Shown in pieces: positions 15,698 to 24,909 of a stretch of 64,000 nt of DNA. The notes beneath the pieces were generated by a model. The model was given only the letters and a program-made list of their open reading frames with translations, was not told the DNA's origin and made no database searches. The translations under genes and the position numbers were made by a program. The DNA is taken from assembly GCA_000493965.1 (NCBI GenBank), contig AWNV01000006.1, positions 39,369 to 103,368 of the forward strand, written 5' to 3'. Every line of letters starts with the position of its first letter. Position 1 is the first letter of the stretch. Origin of the DNA: Candidatus Aminicenans sakinawicola JGI OTU-1. GTDB taxonomy: Bacteria; Acidobacteriota; Aminicenantia; Aminicenantales; Aminicenantaceae.

Positions 15698-16387
15698 ATG
15701 AAGAGAAAAATTATTGCTTTAACAGGATTTGTCCTTCTTTTATTTGCTTTCTATAGTTGTACATCAAACCCTGAAAAGACTCTTCTCCAGAAGTATTTCC
15801 ACGCTCTTTCCCTAAATGATGTAACTACATTATCTACTATGGCATTAGAACCGATTACAATTGATTTTAACAGCTGGAAGATAATCGGTGAAGCAGAAGA
15901 AATAGTCGAACCTACTAAATTACCTGATATGAATAAAAAAGAACTTGAGCTAAAGAAAAAGAGGGAAGAATCTATTGGGACAACTCTTGATGCCAAGGGC
16001 GATTGGGATGATGCAGTGTTTGACTATGAAAAAGCCCGCACAAGAGCTGCAAAAAGAGCTGCAGAAAAGAGAGGTGATGAATTAAAAATAAAATATGATG
16101 AAATTCTTGCAATCCACAAAAACATACAGAAAGAATACAATGAAGCAAAAGCAGCAGCAGCAAGAGAAGAAGAAATCTCGAGTTTCTCTCTTGGGGTTGG
16201 AGAACTGCCAAACATAAGAAATTTAATAGGAGAAGTTATCTATAAAAAAGCGAATTTGAAGATTAATAGCGATGCTGGTACAAAGAATTATAAAGTTTAT
16301 TTAAGAAAGTACACTCTTAAAGACGAAGAAACAAACACCACACACCACGGAAGGTTGATTATCACTAAGTTCGAAGCGATTGATTGA
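15698..16387 (+). CDS. Lipoprotein of unknown function with coiled coil
   Basis: A 229-aa protein with an N-terminal signal ending in a lipobox (AFYSC, Cys near 21), so it is likely anchored in a membrane after export. Residues about 80-165 are rich in Lys, Glu and Ala and look like a long coiled coil; the rest is mixed beta. A strong ribosome site (aagaaggagga) precedes the ATG. I do not recognise the family. The stop is followed at once by the tRNA-Lys promoter. Confidence 0.65.
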   Translation: MKRKIIALTGFVLLLFAFYSCTSNPEKTLLQKYFHALSLNDVTTLSTMALEPITIDFNSWKIIGEAEEIVEPTKLPDMNKKELELKKKREESIGTTLDAKGDWDDAVFDYEKARTRAAKRAAEKRGDELKIKYDEILAIHKNIQKEYNEAKAAAAREEEISSFSLGVGELPNIRNLIGEVIYKKANLKINSDAGTKNYKVYLRKYTLKDEETNTTHHGRLIITKFEAID

Positions 16388-16389
16388 TA

Positions 16390-16418
16390 TTGACACTTCT
16401 TGCTTTTTCCTTTATAAA
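16390..16418 (+). promoter_or_regulatory. Promoter of tRNA-Lys and tRNA-Glu
   Basis: TTGACA (16390-16395), a 17-base spacer and TATAAA (16413-16418), ending 18 bases before the mature 5' end of tRNA-Lys. The match to the sigma-70 consensus is nearly perfect. Confidence 0.75.
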
Positions 16419-16436
16419 TATTAATTTCCTTAGAAG

Positions 16437-16508
16437 GGGCCGTTAGCTCAGAGGGAGAGCACCGGCCTTTTAAGCCGGGTGTCGCTGGTTCGAGTCCAGC
16501 ACGGCTCA
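16437..16508 (+). tRNA. tRNA-Lys (anticodon UUU)
   Basis: The acceptor stem GGGCCGT pairs with ACGGCTC, the anticodon arm is CCGGC-CTTTTAA-GCCGG with anticodon TTT, and the T arm is GCTGG-TTCGAGT-CCAGC. The discriminator is A, and CCA is not encoded. Thirteen bases separate it from tRNA-Glu, so both probably come from one transcript. Confidence 0.93.
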
Positions 16509-16521
16509 CAATATCATCTGT

Positions 16522-16596
16522 GCCCCTGTCGTCTAGCCTGGTCTAGGACATCGCCCTTTCAAGGCGGCAACACGGGTTCAAATCCCGTCGGGGGCG
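16522..16596 (+). tRNA. tRNA-Glu (anticodon UUC)
   Basis: The acceptor stem GCCCCTG pairs with CGGGGGC, the anticodon loop is CTTTCAA (anticodon TTC) between TCGCC and GGCGG, and the T arm is ACGGG-TTCAAAT-CCCGT. The discriminator is G, and CCA is not encoded. Confidence 0.93.
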
Positions 16597-16619
16597 CTCC
16601 CTTCTGTATATACAAATTC

Positions 16620-19600
16620 TTAATATACAAGCTCGATGGTTTTGATCTCAGACCTTCCGAACTTTAAGGTAAAAGACTTATCATTAAAAGAAACAAGATG
16701 TTGCCTGTTTTCCATCAGATCTAGCTCATAAATTTCTCTAGGTCTACGGAATAGTGTAACAAGCGTATCCGTATTAATTCCTTCCGCTTCATAAAACCTT
16801 AAAATAACAGTTTCCCTGTCTTCTGTTTTTTTAACTGTCACAAGGATAATGTTGGATGCAGACACTTTAAAGAATGAATACTCCGGGGGCATTTCACCTG
16901 GATGCGAATCCACAAATAAAGCAATCAGAGGATAATTAAATTCATAGCCTCTCCGGACAGTATCGGCTTCTCTCCAGTCGCCTTTATGGGGATAAAGTGC
17001 GTAAGAAAAACAGTGTTTCCCTCTATCTGCAACAGGGTCAGGACTCAAAGGGGAACGTAGAAGCGTTAGCCTCATTACATTTCCTTCAATATCATGGCCG
17101 TATTTTGACTCATTAAGGAGGCTTACTCCATATTTTCCATCTGAAAAGTCAGCCCACCTGATTGCAGACACTTCAAACCTTGCTTTCTCCCAATCTGTAT
17201 TCCTAGTAGTAGGTCTTTGTATATAAGCAAACGGGATTTCATAAGTCGCATTATCGCTATTAATGGCTACAGGAAAGGCAACTTTCAGAAGAACATGGTT
17301 CTCCCACCAATCAACTCTCATGTCAATATCAATCCGAGGGATATCTTCATAAAGAATTATTTCCTGAGTGAAAAAAGAAGATGGAAAGTTAGTAGTTGGT
17401 TTACGCCTGCTCTTAGAGAGACCGAGATAGCTTTTTTCAACCATGAGTGAAGCAATAACAGGACCTTTTTTTGCAATTTTGATGGAGTCTGCTTTATCTA
17501 AGTGCCAGCTCCGCCCGGTATATTGGATATTCCAGGCGTCATAATCCTGTGGAATGTCCTCAAGAAGCTGAAGCTGGTTTCCTTGAGAAGATGAAGCCAG
17601 AACTTCTCTTTTTTCGATTTTATCAAAAATACTGACGATATTCCCGCTTTCAGGATGAACAGTTATTCGAAAATAGCGATTTTCGAGTGTCGTTTCTCCA
17701 GCATTTAACAAGCCAGGTACAATTTCCCTCCCACCTTTTTGGATCTTGTAGATCCTGCATCCCAAGGATGGCACTTTATTAGCAGAAAAACAAAGAATTT
17801 TTTCTTCCCGGGATCTCAATATTTGTGAGGGTATTATTTTCCCCGAATCATCTAAAACTGTGACCTCATCCTGAAAATATGGAAGAAGCTTAACTCTAAC
17901 TAATCCATCTCTGTCCCATGACAGCGAGTTAAAAACGAAAAGGGGAATCCCCTTTTCTCCTCTAGCTGTGTCTATTTTTGTCGTGATATACATCAAGTTC
18001 TCATCCTTTTCATTTTCAGCTAATTTCTGAGCCTCCAAGTAAAATTCCTTAGCATCATTGTAAACAGGATTAATACTAGAACCTGGAAGAATGTCATGAA
18101 ACTGGTTTAACATTACTTTTTCCCATGCGGTTTTTATACTTTTCTGAGAGATATCTTTCCCCAAGAGAAACGCAATGGAAGATATTTTCTCTGTATTAGA
18201 AAGAAGAACTTCGGACTTTCTGTTTAATTTTTTTGTTTCTGCCTGAGTCGTATATGTTCCACGGTGATACTCTAAGTACAATTCATCTTTCCAGACTGGA
18301 AGGTCCCTGATATCCTCTTTCTTAATGTGCTTCAAATAATTAGAAAACGAACTGTGTTCGATTTCCGGGAAAATCCTCTGCTTCTTGTAATCATTCACCC
18401 GGTTAAGCATCTCGCGGTTCGGGCCTCCTCCGTGGTTTCCCAGTCCATAAAGGACAAACATGTTTTTCTGCCCTGTATTCCTTTCAAAATACTTCAGGCC
18501 GCTTGCCATTCTTTCGGCTCTCAATCTGCCAACATATCCAGTGGGAGGGAAATAAGATAGAACTCTTGAGCCGTCTGGAGCTTCCCACCAGAAAAAGAAA
18601 TATGGAAAGACATTAGTATCATTCCAGCTGATCTTTTGAGTTACAAAAGCATTAATCCCACTTTTCCTAAAGAACTGAGGTATATTCCAATTGTAGCCAA
18701 ATGAATCCGGATTCCAGCCCATTTTTACATCTATACCGAATTTTTCTTTGAAATATCTCTTGCCGTAAAGAATCTGTCGGATGAAGGATTCTCCGTCAAT
18801 AAGATTGCAATCAGGTTCAACCCACATCCCTCCTACTATTTCCCAGCGTCCCTCTTTGACCTTTTGTCTTATTCTCTTAAAGACATCAGGATAATATTCC
18901 TCCATCCATTTATATGTCTGAGCCTGGCTTTGTATATAGACAATCTTTGTATACTCATCCATATTATCCATGATGGTGGAAAAAGTCTCTTTTGCGACTT
19001 CAACTGTTTCCCCCCCAGCGCCATAACCATGCTAAATCGATATGTGAATTCCCGCCGGCAAATATAGTGTAGCTTTTGGCAAACCGGGAAATTGGTCTCA
19101 CTTCCTGATAAAATTTATGGAGATAGGCCTTGACCTTTACAAAATTGCCCTCCTGTAAAACTGATAGGGGGAAATTCCCAAGAGCTTTTTTAAAAATTTG
19201 CCTTAAATTCTGGAAACTTTTCGATGAGGATAATTTTTGATAAGACATCGAAACAGGTCTCGCCTGCTGAGCCAAACGTGTTCTTTCCGTAGCAAAGTCT
19301 AAAAGAAGTGCCCCAATTTTTAAATCCAATAGAAATTGAGAAATCATGCGGTGGGCATCCTGGGCTGCTTCGATATTAAATCGCGATTCCTGAATCTGAA
19401 AGAAACATCCGGCTTCAAGGGTATTCCTTTCTATTACAGGGGACTTTCCAAAATTTTCTACCCGGAATGCAAGCAGCATTTTTTCTTCATGACTGGCATT
19501 TGTTGTCAGGTGAAATATTTTCTTTATCTCAGTTGCTTGGTTTCCAAATTCAAGATCAAACGATTCATTTAATATTCCGTTAATAAAAAATTTCCCTCTT

Positions 19601-19938
19601 GTTTTTCCTACACCTCTAAACCTGCAATTCAAGTTTATTTTACTTCTCTCAGTTTTGATTCCCGAATAAACTTCTGGCACACGTAACCCATAGCGAAGCC
19701 ATAAGATCTTTCCCCTGATAATCTGCCAATTCTGTATCAGATCCCAACCGGAGTCTATAAGCTCAATTTTTTCACCGTTTGGAAGATCTTCATTTTTTAA
19801 TTTCCATGGTGAAAGGTCATTATTTATGAGAGTCTCTAAATCCTTTATCTTCGCTTGGACATCCTCTTGGCTGTACAGGAAAAGAGGACACGTAATAGCA
19901 AAAATTATGACTATTAAAAGAATCTTGGCTTTCTTCAT
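16620..19938 (-). pseudogene. GH38 alpha-mannosidase, exported, interrupted by a single-base frameshift
   Basis: Two reading frames join into one gene. The upstream part (start ATG 19938, ribosome site aagggg, signal peptide MKKAKILLIVIIFAITC) ends with the zinc-binding SHIDLAWLWRW and then stops. The downstream part begins 12 codons later in the next frame with MDNMDEYTKIVYIQSQAQTY and carries WNPDSFGYNW (nucleophile Asp) and the C-terminal beta domains. Removing one G from the G7 run (19010-19016) gives WRWGETVEVAKETF and an open frame of 3318 bases, about 1105 aa, the normal GH38 size. It may be a sequencing error, a recent loss or slippage switching. Predicted role: cleavage of alpha-mannosides outside the cytoplasm. 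Confidence 0.85.
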
Positions 19939-20074
19939 ATTATTCCCCTTAATTATCTTTTCTTTGAGGCATGATATCCCATAAATCACATTGAATATTA
20001 ACAGCATAACAAGGGCCAGTCAATATAACACAAGAGGGAGGATGCAGTTTATAATAACGTCTTTTAAAGTTTCG

Positions 20075-20275
20075 TCAGTCATCCCGGTTTTTTCTTTTTT
20101 TCCAGAGCCAGAATAAATAAACGGCTGGTGCCTGGTAGAAGGCAAAAATAATTGGAGAGAGGATAAGCCAGTACATATCAAACTCAGGGATAAAGAGAAT
20201 AATAAAAAGAGCAATCCCACCAAGGGAGGCGCATATAGAAGATGCCAATAGTAGACAAGAATAAAATTTTTTCAT
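20075..20275 (-). CDS. Small two-helix membrane protein, unknown
   Basis: A 66-aa frame with two hydrophobic segments (about 5-28 and 35-57) and a basic tail KKRKNRDD, the layout of a small inner-membrane protein. It lies upstream of the mannosidase on the same strand, and its start abuts the composite repeat that begins at 20276. No family recognised, and the ribosome site is poor, so a chance reading frame is possible. Confidence 0.4.
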   Translation of the reverse strand: MKKFYSCLLLASSICASLGGIALFIILFIPEFDMYWLILSPIIFAFYQAPAVYLFWLWKKRKNRDD

Positions 20276-20546
20276 TTATTCATAAAAATTGCTGATAAAT
20301 TATAACAATTAAAACCATTCACAATCGTTCTCCAAGAAATCCTCATAACTACCTTATCTTAAACCTTCTCTATAATAAAATTTAAATCTATTATCAGCAA
20401 TTTTTACCCTTTGGGCGAGCCGATCTCACCGCATCTGCTGCGTTACAGCCCATTCGTGGTGAAGGACCACAACTTCATGGGCTGTGCCTTACATCTGCGG
20501 CAAGCTTGACTCGTGAATAACCCACGTTCTCCTGAATAATCCAGGT
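20276..20546 (+). repeat. Composite repeat, complete A+B copy
   Basis: Unit A (20284-20405, 122 bp) is bounded by a perfect 15-bp inverted repeat, AAAAATTGCTGATAA and TTATCAGCAATTTTT. Unit B (20406-20546) begins GGGCGAGCCGATC, contains the hairpin CAGCCCAT-TC-GTGGT-GAAGG-ACCAC-AACTTC-ATGGGCTG in pieces, and ends CTCCTGAATAATCC. The same A+B arrangement occurs inverted at 33060-33306. No gene is present in this interval between the small membrane protein and the HD-GYP gene. Confidence 0.75.
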
Positions 20547-20585
20547 TAAATTTTTAGATATTTCAATATAGAAGTAATGGTTGAA

Positions 20586-21968
20586 TTAATCGAATTTGAA
20601 TACTTTATCTTTAAAAAGTCTTAAACAGGCACCTGCCACTTTTACATCATAAAGCTTACCTTTATTCATCGAGATCTCATCGAGTGCGGCTTCTATAGTT
20701 AAGGCAGCTCGATACGGCCTGTGAGTGCACATGGCTTCCACAACGTCAGCTACAGCCAAAATTCTTGCTTCAATAAGAATATCTTTTCCTTTTAAGCCGG
20801 AAGGATATCCGCTTCCGTCCATCCTTTCGTGATGTTGGAGTACAATTTTGGCAATAGGCCATGCAAACTCTATCGACTTTAATATATCATGGCCAACCTG
20901 TGAATGAGTTTTTATTATGTTCTGTTCGACTTCAGAAATCTTGCCTGGCTTACTAAGTATTTCAGCAGGAACATATATCTTGCCTATGTCATGAAGACTT
21001 CCGGCCAAACGCACTGCATCAATCTTATCTTTACTAAAATGCATCTCTTCAGCTATTGCACAAGCAAGCTTTGTTACCCGTATTTGATGGCCTGCCGTGT
21101 AAGGGTCTCTAGCTTCGATAGTAAAAGCCATAGCCTGAACAGTTCCTTCCATTACCAGCTTCTGCTTTTCGAAACTCTTGAACAATTCTTCCTCTGCCTT
21201 TTTACGGCGGCTTATATTAGTGAAAGTTAAAACTATGCCATTAATTTTTCCACTCTCTTCCTTTATGGGAGTAATTATGTGTTCGATTGGAATCTCTTCC
21301 CCTTTTTTAGAAATAAGGACAGCTTCATTCTTATGTTTCATTCGCTTCCCAGCAAGGATTTTCCCAACAGGAATTTCATACTTTTCCCCTGTTTTTTCGC
21401 TTCTTATATCAAAAAAATCGTTTGCAGGTTTCCCCAAAGCTTGTTTTTGTTCCCACCTGGTAAGAGTTTCGGCAAGTGGATTCATAAACGTGATCATTCC
21501 TTCCTGGTCAGTTGCAATAACAGCATCATCTATACTCCTCAGTATCGTAGAGAATAATCGCTCTCTGGCTTTCAATTTGGAATCCATCTTAAATTTGTAT
21601 AAAGCAATCTCAATTGTCGTTTGCAGCTCTCTTTCTTCGAACGGCTTTAGTAAATAACCGAAGGGCTCGGTCTTTTTTGCTCGCTGTAATGTGATCTCAT
21701 CTGCATAAGCAGTAAGATAGACAACCGGAATATTTAACTGCTTATAGATCTGTCCTGCCGCTTCCACACCTGTCCTTTCCCCATGGAGCAGGATATCCAT
21801 CAGGACTATATCCGGCCTTGCAGTTCTAGCTGTTAGGACAGATTCCTTCGCGGTAGAGACAATTGAAACCACCTCATACCCTAATCCTAAAAGCATATTG
21901 CCAATATCACGTGCAACAATGCTTTCATCTTCAACAACCAAGACCCTTGTACTCATCACTTTATTCAA
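20586..21968 (-). CDS. Response regulator with REC, PAS and HD-GYP domains
   Basis: A predicted cyclic-di-GMP phosphodiesterase under phosphorelay control. The receiver domain is at about 7-125, with phospho-acceptor D58 (IVLMDILL) and K108 in LLKPF. A PAS sensor spans about 133-255. The HD-GYP domain spans about 275-460, with H326-D327 (SLHDIGK) and HHERMDGSGYP at 379-389. All expected metal ligands appear present. The start may be M5 (MSTRVLVVED). No histidine kinase lies beside it, so its kinase partner is unknown. Confidence 0.9.
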   Translation of the reverse strand: MNKVMSTRVLVVEDESIVARDIGNMLLGLGYEVVSIVSTAKESVLTARTARPDIVLMDILLHGERTGVEAAGQIYKQLNIPVVYLTAYADEITLQRAKKTEPFGYLLKPFEERELQTTIEIALYKFKMDSKLKARERLFSTILRSIDDAVIATDQEGMITFMNPLAETLTRWEQKQALGKPANDFFDIRSEKTGEKYEIPVGKILAGKRMKHKNEAVLISKKGEEIPIEHIITPIKEESGKINGIVLTFTNISRRKKAEEELFKSFEKQKLVMEGTVQAMAFTIEARDPYTAGHQIRVTKLACAIAEEMHFSKDKIDAVRLAGSLHDIGKIYVPAEILSKPGKISEVEQNIIKTHSQVGHDILKSIEFAWPIAKIVLQHHERMDGSGYPSGLKGKDILIEARILAVADVVEAMCTHRPYRAALTIEAALDEISMNKGKLYDVKVAGACLRLFKDKVFKFD

Positions 21969-22118
21969 AAAATCACATATTTGTTTTGTAAAATATCATT
22001 AGAACTCATATAAGTCAATTTTCAAGGTGTACATCAACAACAATGGTCAATCAGCTAGATCTACTTGATCTCGTAAAAAATTATGCTTACGAGGAATACC
22101 ATTGAGAGAAAGAATCTC

Positions 22119-22193
22119 TGGTGGGCGGTACTGGATTCGAACCAGTGACACCCGGTTTGTAAGACCGGTACTCTACCGCTGAGCTAACCGCCC
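22119..22193 (-). tRNA. tRNA-Val (anticodon UAC), CCA encoded
   Basis: Read on the minus strand, the acceptor GGGCGGT pairs with ACCGCCC, the anticodon arm is CCGGT-CTTACAA-ACCGG (anticodon TAC), and the T arm is ACTGG-TTCGAAT-CCAGT. Discriminator A is at 22122, and the CCA end is encoded at 22119-22121. Confidence 0.93.
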
Positions 22194-22226
22194 TGATTCT
22201 TGCTTCGTTTCCGAAAAACCATAATT

Positions 22227-22255
22227 AAAGTAGAGAAAAGCAACATTTTTGTCAA
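22227..22255 (-). promoter_or_regulatory. Promoter of tRNA-Val
   Basis: On the minus strand TTGACA (22255-22250), a 17-base spacer and TACTTT (22232-22227), about 34 bases before the mature 5' end. It is back to back with the rplU promoter. Confidence 0.6.
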
Positions 22256-22273
22256 GATAAGTTACAAACACGT

Positions 22274-22311
22274 CTGTTCCGTTTGACATAGGAACAGCCG
22301 TATGTTAAATT
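22274..22311 (+). promoter_or_regulatory. rplU promoter with inverted repeat around the -35 box
   Basis: TTGACA (22283-22288), 17 bases, TAAATT (22306-22311). A perfect inverted repeat CTGTTCC (22274-22280) / GGAACAG (22291-22297) brackets the -35 box, as an operator would. The same bases could pair in RNA only if transcription began further upstream. Confidence 0.5.
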
Positions 22312-22344
22312 TAACTCAATAAAATCTGGAAAAAAGGTAGAGAA

Positions 22345-22941
22345 ATGTTCGCTGTAATTAAAACTGGTGGAAAACAGTACAAGGTTCAAAAAGGAGATGT
22401 CCTGTCCATTGAAAAGCTGGGACTGGAAAAAGGTCAAAAAATGACTTTTGATAAGGTTCTTCTTATTGAAGATGAAAACAAAACTCAAATAGGAACTCCA
22501 TTTATCGAGAACGCTCAAGTCAAGGCTGTCGTTATTGAAAATTTTAGGGATAAAAAAATTATTGTTTTTAAAAAGAAAAAAAGGAAGCAGTATAGAAAAA
22601 AGAGTGGTCACAGGCAGGATTTGACAAAGGTCAAAGTTGAAGAAATAATTTCTAGTGAAAATGCCTCTCAACAGAAAAAACAGGCCAGAACAGTCAAAGA
22701 ATCAGAAAAAAAAGAAAGTATTAAAAAGCAAAAGCCGAAGCCTGAAATAAAAACTGATTCCGTGAAAGCCAAGAGCCCCATAAAGCGGGAAACAAAAAAA
22801 CCGGGCAAAAAAACAGCAACACCAAAAAGCAAGGATAAAGCCGTCAAAGCTAAAAAGATAAAGCCCAAAACTCCTGCAAAAGAGAAAAAGGCAAGTAATA
22901 CAAATTCAAAAACCAAGGAATCTACCTTAGCAAAGGAGTAA
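22345..22941 (+). CDS. rplU: Ribosomal protein bL21 with long basic C-terminal tail
   Basis: The first 103 residues are a complete bL21: MFAVIKTGGKQYKV at the start, then FKKKKRKQYRKKSGHRQ and the closing KVEEI. About 95 further residues follow, rich in Lys, Pro, Ala and Ser (runs such as KKPGKKTATPKSKDKAVKAK), with no predicted fold. The frame stays open to a stop four bases before rpmA and is followed by the normal ribosome site, so the tail looks genuine. Such tails probably touch rRNA or are unstructured. First gene of rplU-rpmA-obg-nadD-rsfS. Confidence 0.9.
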   Translation: MFAVIKTGGKQYKVQKGDVLSIEKLGLEKGQKMTFDKVLLIEDENKTQIGTPFIENAQVKAVVIENFRDKKIIVFKKKKRKQYRKKSGHRQDLTKVKVEEIISSENASQQKKQARTVKESEKKESIKKQKPKPEIKTDSVKAKSPIKRETKKPGKKTATPKSKDKAVKAKKIKPKTPAKEKKASNTNSKTKESTLAKE

Positions 22942-22945
22942 GAGA

Positions 22946-23200
22946 ATGGCACACAAAAAATCTGGAGGAAGTGCCAAAAATGGAAGAGATAGCCATTCGA
23001 AGAGACTGGGCGTAAAGCGTTATGGCGGACAATATGTCAGCGCCGGTTCTATCCTCGTACGCCAGAGAGGAACGCCATTTAAGGCGGGAATGAATGTCGG
23101 GAGAGGAAAGGATGATACTCTTTTTGCTAAAGTGTCAGGAAATGTCTGTTTTGAAACAAAAGCAAGAAAAAGAAAATTTGTTTCCGTCATCCCTTCCTAG
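22946..23200 (+). CDS. rpmA: Ribosomal protein bL27
   Basis: An 84-aa protein beginning AHKKSGGSAKNGRDS after the initiator Met, with VKRYGGQYVSAGSILVRQRG, the bL27 pattern. The N-terminus reaches the peptidyl-transferase centre in known ribosomes; no extra cleavable N-terminal extension is present here. It starts four bases after the rplU stop, as usual. Confidence 0.96.
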   Translation: MAHKKSGGSAKNGRDSHSKRLGVKRYGGQYVSAGSILVRQRGTPFKAGMNVGRGKDDTLFAKVSGNVCFETKARKRKFVSVIPS

Positions 23201-23215
23201 CCTGAATAATTCAGG
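23201..23215 (+). terminator. Small palindrome after rpmA
   Basis: CCTGAA-TAA-TTCAGG is a perfect 6-bp hairpin starting right after the rpmA stop. It resembles the end-motif of the composite repeat and may be a relic of it. It is too short to be a strong terminator. Confidence 0.3.
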
Positions 23216-23237
23216 TTAGAAATTTCTGACTTAAAAT

Positions 23238-24248
23238 ATGTTTGTAGACCAGGTCAAAGTAACCCTCAAAGCAGGAAAAGGTGGCAACGGGTGTGTAAGT
23301 TTCCGGAGAGAGAGGGGAGTCCCACGAGGAGGACCCAACGGCGGCAATGGAGGGAAAGGGGGACGCATATATCTTGTTTCCGATAAAAATATTTCTTCTC
23401 TTGTCTTTTTTCGCTTTCATCCAATAAATAAAGCCAGAAATGGTTCTCACGGAGAAGGAAGAAATCGCCAAGGAAAACGTGGCAGTGATATATACCTTAA
23501 AGTGCCAGTAGGAACAATCGTAAAAAGAGAGGAAGAAATCTTGTTTGATTTTCTTGCTTCGGAACAGATACTTCTATCTGCCGAAGGAGGGAAAGGGGGA
23601 CGGGGCAATGCAAGTTTTGCTTCATCCACACACCAAGCCCCACGAATATGCCAGGAAGGGCAGCCTGGGGAGGAAAAGCTCTTAACCCTAGAGCTAAAGC
23701 TCATCGCTGATGTAGGTCTAATTGGTTTTCCAAATGTAGGAAAGTCAACCCTGATTTCAAAGATTTCAGCAGCAAAACCTATTATTGCAGATTACCCTTT
23801 TACTACTCTTAGTCCCAATTTGGGTGTTGTGGACGTTGATGAATTCAGGAGCTTTGTCGTTGCAGACATCCCAGGTTTGATCGAGGGCGCCCATTTGGGT
23901 CATGGACTAGGCATCAAATTTCTTAAACACGTGGAAAGGACAAAAATATTAGTTCACCTTATCGATGTCTCTCCTTATTCTCAAAGGGATCCTGTGCAGG
24001 ATTTCAGTTCTGTGATAAGAGAACTCGAAGCTTTTAATCCTCAATTGACAAAAAGGCACCAAATATTGGTCGCGAACAAAATTGACCTTCTTGAAGAAAA
24101 TAAAGCAAGTCTGAATAAAGTAAGATTACTGGCAAAACATGAAAATCTTCCTTTTTTTGCAATTTCTGCTTTGAAAAAGCAGGGCATTAAAGAACTAATT
24201 TTATGGATTACAAGGAAGTTAGACATATTAACAAATAAAACAGAATAA
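23238..24248 (+). CDS. obg: GTPase Obg/CgtA
   Basis: Ribosome-associated GTPase acting in 50S assembly and the stringent response. The glycine-rich Obg domain (about 1-158) shows GKGGNGCVSFRRERGVPRGG and KGGRGN repeats. The G domain has G1 GFPNVGKST, G3 DIPGLIEGAH and G4 NKID. At 336 aa it lacks the optional C-terminal OCT domain. Its place after rpmA is the usual one. Confidence 0.95.
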   Translation: MFVDQVKVTLKAGKGGNGCVSFRRERGVPRGGPNGGNGGKGGRIYLVSDKNISSLVFFRFHPINKARNGSHGEGRNRQGKRGSDIYLKVPVGTIVKREEEILFDFLASEQILLSAEGGKGGRGNASFASSTHQAPRICQEGQPGEEKLLTLELKLIADVGLIGFPNVGKSTLISKISAAKPIIADYPFTTLSPNLGVVDVDEFRSFVVADIPGLIEGAHLGHGLGIKFLKHVERTKILVHLIDVSPYSQRDPVQDFSSVIRELEAFNPQLTKRHQILVANKIDLLEENKASLNKVRLLAKHENLPFFAISALKKQGIKELILWITRKLDILTNKTE

Positions 24249-24252
24249 CTCT

Positions 24253-24909
24253 ATGAAAACGGAAAGGATAGGACTCTTTGGCGGAACCTTCAACCCGATC
24301 CATTCTGGACACATAAGGGCAATAGAGATTGTTCAGAAGAAATTCTCATTAGATAAAATCCTAATTATTCCTTCGTATATCCCACCACATAAAAAATCTG
24401 ACGGCATTGCTTCCCCAAAAAACCGATTAAAAATGGTCAAGCTTGCTGCCTGTTCTTCCTCTATATTTGTCCCTTCTTCTATTGAAATAGAAGAAAAAAC
24501 AAAATCATACTCGATTATTACTCTGAACAAAATAAAAAATCTCTATCCTAATGCCTATATCTTTTTTATTCTCGGTATTGATGTATTTTTAGAAATACAC
24601 ACATGGAAAGACTATGAAAAAGTGCTTGATCAATGTTTTTTTGTTGTTGTCAGCCGATCCGGTTATAAATTGGAAGATGCAAAAGGCATTTTGGAAGGAA
24701 AATACGATAACAGAATGCTTAAACTCCCGCAATCTCAAAAGTGTATAGAGAAAAACCTTACTTCTTTTAAAATCTTCCTGTTACCTATACCTGGCTTGGA
24801 TATTACTTCTTCTGAAGTCAGGGGAAGAATAAAAAAAGGTGGCTCCATAGATGGATTAGTTCCAGAAGCAGTGAAAAACTATATAAAGAATAAGAAGCTT
24901 TACAAGTGA
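24253..24909 (+). CDS. nadD: Nicotinate-nucleotide adenylyltransferase
   Basis: Joins nicotinate mononucleotide and ATP to make deamido-NAD. The nucleotidyltransferase motif GLFGGTFNPIHSGH opens the protein and the second, ISSTxxR-like motif appears as ITSSEVRGRIKKG near residue 182. Length 218 aa, normal. The next enzyme of the pathway, nadE, lies at 27263-28075. Confidence 0.93.
   Translation: MKTERIGLFGGTFNPIHSGHIRAIEIVQKKFSLDKILIIPSYIPPHKKSDGIASPKNRLKMVKLAACSSSIFVPSSIEIEEKTKSYSIITLNKIKNLYPNAYIFFILGIDVFLEIHTWKDYEKVLDQCFFVVVSRSGYKLEDAKGILEGKYDNRMLKLPQSQKCIEKNLTSFKIFLLPIPGLDITSSEVRGRIKKGGSIDGLVPEAVKNYIKNKKLYK

Noticed and set aside
16297..16667. Reading frames across the two tRNA genes
   Set aside because: They run through the structured tRNAs and the adjoining promoter.
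19000..20007. A separate short gene upstream of the mannosidase
   Set aside because: Its last residues continue directly into the mannosidase after removal of one base, so it is the 5' part of the same gene.
22260..22344. L21-type RNA leader before rplU
   Set aside because: The hairpin CTGTTCC/GGAACAG contains the -35 box of a good promoter, so it would lie upstream of the transcript start.
22668..22952. 94-codon hydrophobic minus-strand frame opposite the rplU tail
   Set aside because: The reverse of a Lys-rich stretch automatically gives Phe/Leu codons; no independent support.
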